From Candidatus Gastranaerophilales bacterium (GTDB lineage Bacteria > Cyanobacteriota > Vampirovibrionia > Gastranaerophilales > Gastranaerophilaceae): a stretch of DNA of 11,261 nucleotides. The translations under genes and the position numbers were made by a program. The notes below the pieces were generated by a model. It was not told the DNA's origin. It saw only the letters and a program-made list of their open reading frames with translations, and searched no databases. Location: positions 1 through 11,261 of the forward strand of contig CANRHJ010000056.1 of NCBI GenBank assembly GCA_947630355.1, given 5' to 3'. Of this stretch, positions 5,850-11,261 are shown piece after piece (position 1 is the stretch's first letter; each line of letters begins with the position of its first letter).

Positions 5850-7081
5850 AGTTTTGCTCCTTTGGGTACTACTGTTACTCCGCCTGACGAGACAATAAAA
5901 CCTCTTGCCTTATCCTCTTCAACGTCAAATCCGATTTTTGTATACGGAGGGATATTAACGTTTTTGTCTATTATTGCTTTCTTAATTTCCGAATATCTGC
6001 CCACATTAACGTTTTCCATTAATATTGAGTCTGTTACGTTAGAAAAACTGTTTATTCTGACTTTAGGTGATAAAACGCATCTTGAAATACTTCCGCCTGA
6101 TATAATACAACCTTCCGATACTAAGGAATTTGTTGCCATACCAACTCTGTCTCCTTCTTCCCAGATAAATTTTGCAGGCGGAAAGTTATAGTTATATGTT
6201 CTTAACGGCCAATCCGTAGAATATAGATTTAACTCGGTTTCATATTCCAATAAATCCATATTTGCTTGCCAGTAGCTGTCTATACTGCCTACATCTCTCC
6301 AATATCCTCGCTCTGACGTTGTCATCCCGGTAAATTCATTCTGCGAAAAATCGTATACATAGATCCGTTTACCGTCTTTTAGCATTTTAGGAATTATATT
6401 TTTCCCGAAATCATGACTTGAGTTCGGATTATTAGCATCATTTGCCACTTCTTCCACCAAGTCAACGGTTTCAAAAATGTAATTTCCCATAGAAGCCAGG
6501 CACATATCAGGTCTGTTTGGCATAGGTTTGGGGGGAGTTTGCGGTTTCTCCTGAAATCCGATTAACCGCCATTCTTCATCAACTTCTATAATCCCGAATT
6601 CACTTGCTTGAGATATCGGTATGGGAATGGCAGATATTGTCAATTGGGCATTTTGTTTTTTATGAAATCTCATCATTTGTGAGACATCCATTCTGTATAT
6701 ATGGTCGCCGCCAAAAACACAAACGTGTTTAGGATTTTCGTCTTTAATATGAGTCAAATTCTGATAAACAGCATCGGCAGTTCCTTGATACCAGCTTCCG
6801 TCGGTTCTCATTTGTGCGGGAACCAAGTCTATGTACTGGCCTAAAATAGGAGATACAGGCCAGCTCCTTGCAATATGCTGGTTTAAGGAATCTGATTTAT
6901 ACTGGGTCAGTATCTTTATTTTATAAAATCCTGAGTTAATAAAATTATTTATAACAAAATCTATAATTCTGTATCTGCCGCCGAAAGGTACAGCCGGTTT
7001 TGCCCTATCTCTGGTTAAAGGATAAAGTCTTTTACCTTCTCCTCCCGCTAAAATCATTACCAGTGCTGTATCAAGGGCCAA
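5846..7081 (-). CDS. glgC: Glucose-1-phosphate adenylyltransferase (ADP-glucose pyrophosphorylase)
   Basis: Cytoplasmic enzyme making ADP-glucose and pyrophosphate from ATP and glucose-1-phosphate, the committed step of bacterial glycogen synthesis. It has 411 residues, a usual family length. The N-terminal nucleotidyltransferase domain shows LAGGEGKRL (11-19), RAKPAVPFGGRYRIIDF (26-42), GTADAVYQN (100-108), GDHIYRMD (125-132), EFGIIEVDE (161-169) and FQEKP (176-180, whose lysine matches the glucose-1-phosphate site). A left-handed beta-helix domain fills the C-terminal quarter. The position matching E. coli Lys39, the fructose-bisphosphate activator site, is Arg36. The first codon is TTG, chosen because AAGGAGGT lies five bases upstream; the next in-frame ATG is at residue 9, uncomfortably close to the nucleotide-binding loop. 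The gene is 11 bp downstream of lepA and overlaps the thioredoxin gene by 4 bp. No other glycogen gene is in view. Confidence 0.96.
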   Translation of the reverse strand: MALDTALVMILAGGEGKRLYPLTRDRAKPAVPFGGRYRIIDFVINNFINSGFYKIKILTQYKSDSLNQHIARSWPVSPILGQYIDLVPAQMRTDGSWYQGTADAVYQNLTHIKDENPKHVCVFGGDHIYRMDVSQMMRFHKKQNAQLTISAIPIPISQASEFGIIEVDEEWRLIGFQEKPQTPPKPMPNRPDMCLASMGNYIFETVDLVEEVANDANNPNSSHDFGKNIIPKMLKDGKRIYVYDFSQNEFTGMTTSERGYWRDVGSIDSYWQANMDLLEYETELNLYSTDWPLRTYNYNFPPAKFIWEEGDRVGMATNSLVSEGCIISGGSISRCVLSPKVRINSFSNVTDSILMENVNVGRYSEIKKAIIDKNVNIPPYTKIGFDVEEDKARGFIVSSGGVTVVPKGAKL

Positions 7082-7086
7082 AATTT

Positions 7087-7095
7087 ACCTCCTTA
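7087..7095 (-). promoter_or_regulatory. Near-perfect Shine-Dalgarno fixing the TTG start of glgC
   Basis: TAAGGAGGT on the minus strand. Its TAA is the lepA stop codon (7093-7095) and AAGGAGGT lies five bases before the TTG at 7081. Overlap of stop and ribosome site suggests translational reinitiation, with the strong site offsetting the weak start codon. Confidence 0.85.
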
Positions 7096-8895
7096 ATCTT
7101 CATTAATACTTAATACTGCCATGAAAGCTTCTTGCGGTACTTCTACTCTGCCTACCGCTTTCATTCTCTTCTTACCGCGTTTTTGCTTCTCCAATAATTT
7201 CCGCTTACGGGTAATATCTCCACCGTAGCATTTATCCAATACACTCTTCCTTAGTGCTTTTATATTTGTTCTTGCTATTATCCTTCCGCCTATTGCAGCT
7301 TGTATTGCCACTTCAAACATTTGTCTCGGAATTATATCTTTTAACTTGCTTGTTAATTTCTGTCCGACGTAAAATGCATTATCCTTATGTACTATTGCAC
7401 TCAATGCATCTACTGTTTCGCCCGCAAGTAATATATCTAATTTTACCAAATCGGAACGCTTATAATCGCTAAACTCATAATCTAAGCTTGCATATCCTTT
7501 TGAACGTGATTTTAATTGGTCATAAAAATCAGTAATAATTTCACTTAGCGGTATTTCATAATGAAGCGAAACTCTTACCTTATCCAAATATGTCATATTT
7601 TGAAACATTCCGCGTTTTGATTGGGCTAATTCCATAAGTAATCCCACATATTCATTAGGGGTAATTATGCTTACTTTAACGTAAGGTTCCTCGATATAAT
7701 CTCTGTACTGTGCATCGGGAAGGTTTGCGGGATTATCTATTTCAATTATTTCTCCGTTTGTTTTGTGAACTCTGTATATTACACTCGGTGCCGTAGTAAC
7801 CAGTGTCAGATTATATTCACGCTCCAAACGCTCCTGCGCTATTTCCATATGCAGCATACCCAAAAATCCGCATCTAAATCCAAAGCCCAGTGCTGATGAA
7901 GTTTCAGGCTCAAATGTTATACTTGAATCATTTAATTTAAGTTTTTCCAATGCCTCTTTTAAATCCTGGTATTGGTCATTTTCTACGGGATATAACCCTG
8001 AAAATACCATCGGCAGTGCTTCTTTATATCCTGCTAAAGGCTCTGATGCACCGTTTTCCACATGTGTAATTGTGTCTCCGACAAATCTTGTTATTTCTTT
8101 TATAGAGCAGCCCATGTAGCCTACATCACCGGTTTTTAACTCTTTTACGGGAATTCTGTTCGGATTTAAATACCCAAGCTCGGTTATTTCATATTCTTTC
8201 CCTGATGCCATAAATTTGATTTTATCACCCAGTTTAATATTTCCGTCGACTACTTTAAAAAAGCATAAAGTGCCTAAATACTGGTCATAGGCACTGTCAA
8301 ATACCAATGCTCTCAACGGTTTATCGGATGTATCTTCAGGCGGCGGCATAAAATTTACTATTGCTTCCAATACGTCTTCAATTCCGGTTCCTTCTTTCGC
8401 ACTTACGGGTATTGCCATTGAAGCATCTATGCCAAGTACTTCTTCTATCTCTTCTCTTACACGTTCCACATCCGCTGACGGTAAGTCTATTTTATTTATT
8501 ACCGGAACTATTTCTAAATTCTGTTCTATTGCCAGATAAACATTTGATAATGTTTGCGCCTCTACACCCTGTGTTGCATCTACAATTAACAATGCCCCTT
8601 CGCATGCAGCCAATGACCTTGAAACTTCATAAGAAAAATCTACATGTCCTGGTGTATCTATTAAATTTAATTCGTACTCTTTTCCGTCTTTTGCCTTATA
8701 GCTCATTCTTGCCGCATTGAGCTTTATTGTTATTCCTCTTTCACGTTCTATATCCATTGAATCAAGCAGCTGTTCCTGCATATCACGCTGCGCTATAGTC
8801 CCTGTTTTCTCCAGCAGCCTGTCTGCCAATGTTGATTTCCCGTGATCTATATGTGCTATAATACAAAAATTTCTTACGTTATCTATATACTTCAT
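7093..8895 (-). CDS. lepA: Elongation factor 4, ribosome-associated GTPase
   Basis: Translational GTPase LepA/EF4, which acts on the ribosome; roles in back-translocation and in small-subunit biogenesis have been proposed. Full length at 600 residues. The GTP-binding motifs are G1 AHIDHGKST (14-22), G2 in ERERGITIK (50-58), G3 DTPGH (80-84), G4 NKID (134-137) and G5 SAK (about 164). EF-G-like domains II, III and V follow. The LepA-specific C-terminal domain ends in a Lys/Arg-rich stretch (KRKLLEKQKRGKKRMKAVGRVEVPQEAF) and an acidic tail. Only a weak AAAG precedes the ATG, so initiation may depend on the near-leaderless promoter just upstream. The gene follows the clpX terminator, so it is probably not co-transcribed with clpX from the same start. 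It is tightly linked to glgC downstream. Confidence 0.98.
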   Translation of the reverse strand: MKYIDNVRNFCIIAHIDHGKSTLADRLLEKTGTIAQRDMQEQLLDSMDIERERGITIKLNAARMSYKAKDGKEYELNLIDTPGHVDFSYEVSRSLAACEGALLIVDATQGVEAQTLSNVYLAIEQNLEIVPVINKIDLPSADVERVREEIEEVLGIDASMAIPVSAKEGTGIEDVLEAIVNFMPPPEDTSDKPLRALVFDSAYDQYLGTLCFFKVVDGNIKLGDKIKFMASGKEYEITELGYLNPNRIPVKELKTGDVGYMGCSIKEITRFVGDTITHVENGASEPLAGYKEALPMVFSGLYPVENDQYQDLKEALEKLKLNDSSITFEPETSSALGFGFRCGFLGMLHMEIAQERLEREYNLTLVTTAPSVIYRVHKTNGEIIEIDNPANLPDAQYRDYIEEPYVKVSIITPNEYVGLLMELAQSKRGMFQNMTYLDKVRVSLHYEIPLSEIITDFYDQLKSRSKGYASLDYEFSDYKRSDLVKLDILLAGETVDALSAIVHKDNAFYVGQKLTSKLKDIIPRQMFEVAIQAAIGGRIIARTNIKALRKSVLDKCYGGDITRKRKLLEKQKRGKKRMKAVGRVEVPQEAFMAVLSINED

Positions 8896-8901
8896 ATCTT
8901 T

Positions 8902-8930
8902 AGTTTATTACAGAAAAAGATGTTTGCCAA
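8902..8930 (-). promoter_or_regulatory. Candidate lepA promoter, possibly giving a leaderless mRNA
   Basis: Minus strand TTGGCA (8925-8930), 17-bp spacer, TAAACT (8902-8907). Only six bases separate this -10 from the lepA ATG, so the start site would fall at or next to the A of the ATG. This fits the poor Shine-Dalgarno. An alternative -10, TATTAT (8930-8935), would give a leader of about 28 bases but has a poor -35. Confidence 0.45.
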
Positions 8931-8941
8931 TAATATCTTAT

Positions 8942-8966
8942 AAAAAAGACCTCATTTAATGAGGCC
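8942..8966 (-). terminator. Intrinsic terminator after clpX
   Basis: Minus strand hairpin with 8-bp arms, GGCCTCAT-TAA-ATGAGGTC (one G-T pair), followed by six T (8942-8947). It starts five bases after the clpX stop and separates tig-clpP-clpX from lepA-glgC. Flanking A and T runs on both sides make it potentially bidirectional. Confidence 0.9.
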
Positions 8967-8971
8967 TTTTT

Positions 8972-10309
8972 CTATGCAATCTCTTCGTCCGTCTTGGGAC
9001 ATATATTTAACTCTTTTACGGACTCCTGCTTCGTGGGAAGTTTTATTAACTCCGCTGCACCTTCATTTTTCTTTTTTACCATTTCTGATGTAATTATAAA
9101 TTCTTTTATTTCAGGCTGAGACGGAAGTGCATACATTATATCCAGCATTATTTCTTCTACTATTGACCTTAATGCTCTTGCTCCGGTTTTTCTCTTTATT
9201 GCCTCTTTTGCTATTAAATCAACGGCATCATTGTCAAATTTTAACTCAACTCCGTCCATATTTAATAAACATTGATATTGTTTTAACAAAGCATTCTTCG
9301 GCTCGGTAAGTATATTCTTTAAGGCAGCTTCATCTAAAGGATCCAATACCGCATATACGGGAACTCTGCCGATAAATTCAGGAATTAAGCCGAATTTTAA
9401 TAAATCTTCAGGCTGGAGTTTCTTTAACATTTTTGCCGCTTCAAGTTCTTTTTCGGCTTGAGTCTTTGCCATTCCCGCGCCAAACCCGACCGTTACGGAA
9501 TCACCCGCTCTTCTTTCCACTATCTTATCTAAGCCTACAAACGCTCCGCCTACTATAAATAATATATTTGCAGTGTTTATTTGTATAAATTCCTGATGAG
9601 GATGTTTCCTTCCACCTTGCGGCGGTACATTTGCCACCGTACCTTCTATCATTTTTAATAACGCCTGCTGAACGCCTTCGCCTGATACATCTCTTGTTAT
9701 ACTTGTATTTTCGGATTTTCTTGATATTTTATCTATTTCATCTATATATATTATACCGCGTTCCGCTTTCTGAGCATCAAAATCAGCATTTTGATATAAT
9801 CTTAACAATATGTTTTCTACATCATCACCGACATAACCTGCTTCCGTTAATGTAGTCGCATCCGCTATAGCAAAAGGTACATCCAACATCTTTGCTAAAG
9901 TCTGGGCTAATAGTGTCTTGCCGCTTCCTGTCGGACCTACCAATAATATATTACTCTTTTGTATCTCTACTTGCTTTTCATCCGCTGAAGCATTATGGGC
10001 TATTCTCTTATAATGGTTGTATACAGCTACTGCCAATACCTTCTTGGCATCGTCTTGACCTATTATATACTCGTCAAGATATTTCTTTATTTCATCAGGC
10101 TTCGGAACCTTCGTTATATCGGTTTCTTTTATTTCTGTTTCTTCGGGTTTATCTTTATTCTCCAGAAATTCTTCATCCAATATTTCGTTGCACAGTTCTA
10201 CACATTCATCGCATATATAAACATCGGGCCCGGCTATTAGCTTCTTTACCTGCTCTTGTGTCTTTCCGCAAAATGAACATTTTAATCTGCTGTCATCCAT
10301 TCCTGCCAT
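8972..10309 (-). CDS. clpX: ATP-dependent Clp protease ATP-binding subunit ClpX
   Basis: Hexameric AAA+ unfoldase that recognises substrates and threads them into ClpP. 445 residues, slightly longer than the usual 420 or so. The N-terminal zinc-binding domain has Cys11, Cys14, Cys33 and Cys36. Walker A is GPTGSGKT (125-132) and Walker B is IIYIDE (186-191). The pore loop GYVGDD is 158-163, the RKH pore motif 234-236 and the sensor 2 motif GARALR 376-381. The ClpP-docking IGF loop reads VGF (274-276), a conservative variant. The extra length is mainly a C-terminal tail (about 413-445). The start at 10309 has AGGAG about 11 bases upstream, inside the end of clpP; an ATG three codons later is possible but has no better site. 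It begins two bases after the clpP stop, so the pair is almost certainly co-translated, and it ends at an intrinsic terminator. Confidence 0.98.
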   Translation of the reverse strand: MAGMDDSRLKCSFCGKTQEQVKKLIAGPDVYICDECVELCNEILDEEFLENKDKPEETEIKETDITKVPKPDEIKKYLDEYIIGQDDAKKVLAVAVYNHYKRIAHNASADEKQVEIQKSNILLVGPTGSGKTLLAQTLAKMLDVPFAIADATTLTEAGYVGDDVENILLRLYQNADFDAQKAERGIIYIDEIDKISRKSENTSITRDVSGEGVQQALLKMIEGTVANVPPQGGRKHPHQEFIQINTANILFIVGGAFVGLDKIVERRAGDSVTVGFGAGMAKTQAEKELEAAKMLKKLQPEDLLKFGLIPEFIGRVPVYAVLDPLDEAALKNILTEPKNALLKQYQCLLNMDGVELKFDNDAVDLIAKEAIKRKTGARALRSIVEEIMLDIMYALPSQPEIKEFIITSEMVKKKNEGAAELIKLPTKQESVKELNICPKTDEEIA

Positions 10310-10311
10310 AT

Positions 10312-10923
10312 TTATAATATCTCCTGATTTGGTTTTGGCGTTGTATTTACCGTTACTACTTTATCTATCATTCCGTATTCCAATGCTTCTTCCGGAGTCA
10401 TTATGTAATCACGGTCTGTATCCTTTTCTATTTTCTTTATTGATTGACCTGTGTTTTTTGCCAGAATTTCGTTTAATGATTTCTTTATTCTGATTATTTC
10501 CGCAGCTTGAATTTCTATATCCGTTGCCTGACCTTGCGCTCCGCCTAAGGGCTGGTGAATTAATACCCTTGAATGGGGAAGTGCCATTCTTTTCCCTTTT
10601 GTCCCTGAAGATAACAGGAACGCACCCATTGATGCCGCTTGTCCCAGACATATCGTTGATACATCCGCTCTTATATGCTGCATCGTATCATATATCGCAA
10701 ATCCTGCCGTTACACTACCTCCGGGTGAATTGATATATAACATTATATCCTTTTCGGGATTTTCACTGTCCAACAGTAATAACTGCGCTACTATCAAGTT
10801 TGCCACCATATCATCTATCGGAGTTCCTAAAAATATTATTCTCTCCCTTAACAACCTTGAAAATATGTCAAATGATCTTTCTCCTCTTGATGATTGCTCT
10901 ATAACTACAGGTACAAAACTCAT
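10312..10923 (-). CDS. clpP: ATP-dependent Clp protease proteolytic subunit ClpP
   Basis: Serine peptidase forming the double-heptamer proteolytic chamber used by ClpX. 203 residues, typical length. The catalytic triad is Ser98 (GQAASMGAF), His123 (VLIHQPLGG) and Asp172 (DTDRDYIMTPEEA). The oxyanion glycines are in INSPGGSV (64-71). The N-terminus starts FVPVVIEQSSRGERSFDIFSRLL, the standard pattern of the axial loop region. AAAGGGA precedes the ATG by about six bases. The gene sits between the trigger factor gene (17-bp gap) and clpX (2-bp gap), the classical cluster. Only one clpP is visible; Cyanobacteria often have several, but that cannot be judged from this window. Confidence 0.98.
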   Translation of the reverse strand: MSFVPVVIEQSSRGERSFDIFSRLLRERIIFLGTPIDDMVANLIVAQLLLLDSENPEKDIMLYINSPGGSVTAGFAIYDTMQHIRADVSTICLGQAASMGAFLLSSGTKGKRMALPHSRVLIHQPLGGAQGQATDIEIQAAEIIRIKKSLNEILAKNTGQSIKKIEKDTDRDYIMTPEEALEYGMIDKVVTVNTTPKPNQEIL

Positions 10924-10940
10924 ATTTTTCCCTTTCTAAT

Positions 10941-11261
10941 CTAGTTGTTTGAATATTTTACTTTTGTATTATCTCTTAATATCTTTGTTACTTTTTCCGT
11001 TATTATTTGTTGGTTTATTGAGTTTAACAAATTCATATTCTTTTGTATCTCAGATATTATATTGTCTGTTGTTGTTCTGTACAATTGCGCAAGTGTATTG
11101 ATTTTATCTTGTATATCTTGCTGTGTTACGCTTAAATTCTCTGCTTTTGCTATTTTCCCGATAATTAAAGATGTTTTTATTCTTTTTATTGCATCTTCTT
11201 TTATCTGGTTATATATTTTATCGTGACCTTCTCTTTCAAGCATTTCATCAAAATTTCCGCC
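10941..11261 (-). CDS. tig: Trigger factor, C-terminal end only (5' part outside window)
   Basis: The last 106 residues of an open frame that enters from the right edge (first visible residues GGNFDEMLERE). They match the C-terminal substrate-binding helical domain of trigger factor, the ribosome-bound chaperone and prolyl isomerase. Features are a helix with the KEDAIKRIKTSLIIGKIAKAENLSV pattern, a Q-x-D-I-x-x-K-I helix, and a final helix INQQIITEKVTKILRDNTKV ending in a TAG stop. The ATG at 11243 is internal and should not be taken as the start. The identification is strengthened by the order tig-clpP-clpX. The ribosome-binding and isomerase domains cannot be seen. Confidence 0.88.
   Translation of the reverse strand, partial: GGNFDEMLEREGHDKIYNQIKEDAIKRIKTSLIIGKIAKAENLSVTQQDIQDKINTLAQLYRTTTDNIISEIQKNMNLLNSINQQIITEKVTKILRDNTKVKYSNN

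Noticed and set aside
7254..10939. Leu-rich plus-strand frames opposite lepA, clpX and clpP
   Set aside because: Antisense shadows of well conserved genes; biased composition, no translation signals.
10941..11243. A separate 100-residue gene starting at the ATG at 11243
   Set aside because: The same frame stays open to the window edge, and the residues before the Met continue the trigger factor pattern, so it is the 3' end of tig.

Overview
The window is AT-rich DNA from a Gram-negative (two-membrane) bacterium. The evidence for an outer membrane is an RND-type efflux adaptor and a complete autotransporter with an outer-membrane barrel. My best lineage guess is a gut Gastranaerophilales (Melainabacteria/Vampirovibrionia, the non-photosynthetic sister group of Cyanobacteria). 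This rests on the AT-rich composition, the barrel and linker style of the autotransporter, and my recollection of similar proteins in that group. It was not verified by any search; Elusimicrobiota is an alternative.

Left part (1-2138), all on the minus strand. An XRE-type regulator gene comes first, then a marR-like repressor gene, then an AcrA/HlyD-type efflux adaptor gene that runs off the left edge. marR and the adaptor form a tight operon with an 11-bp gap, and the marR stop overlaps the adaptor's Shine-Dalgarno. A strong promoter (TTGACA, 17 bp, CATAAT) precedes marR. A perfect 16-bp inverted repeat, AGTCC-N6-GGACT, lies exactly over its predicted start site. This looks like an autorepressed drug-efflux operon.

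Centre (2139-5362). A short divergent intergenic region separates the XRE gene from a 1005-residue autotransporter on the plus strand. The intergenic region has a 22-bp palindrome over the -35 and a second inverted repeat flanking the -10. The autotransporter has a signal peptide, an Asn/Gly-rich repeat passenger (about 13 regular turns of 17-20 residues preceded by more degenerate ones), a helical linker and a C-terminal beta-barrel followed by an unusual 19-residue hydrophilic tail. A G7 tract near the 5' end of the gene could make it phase-variable. A clear intrinsic terminator ends it.

Right part (5370-11261), all on the minus strand and convergent with the autotransporter. It reads tig (C-terminal end only), clpP, clpX, terminator, lepA, glgC, and a membrane-anchored thioredoxin-like protein. 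The tig-clpP-clpX block is a classical proteostasis cluster. After the terminator, lepA has its own candidate promoter and is tightly followed by glgC (TTG start, near-perfect Shine-Dalgarno) and the thioredoxin (ATGA overlap).

No tRNA, rRNA, CRISPR array, insertion sequence or gene-free stretch over 300 bp was seen. Most of the window is housekeeping. The region most worth following up is the XRE/autotransporter divergent pair.
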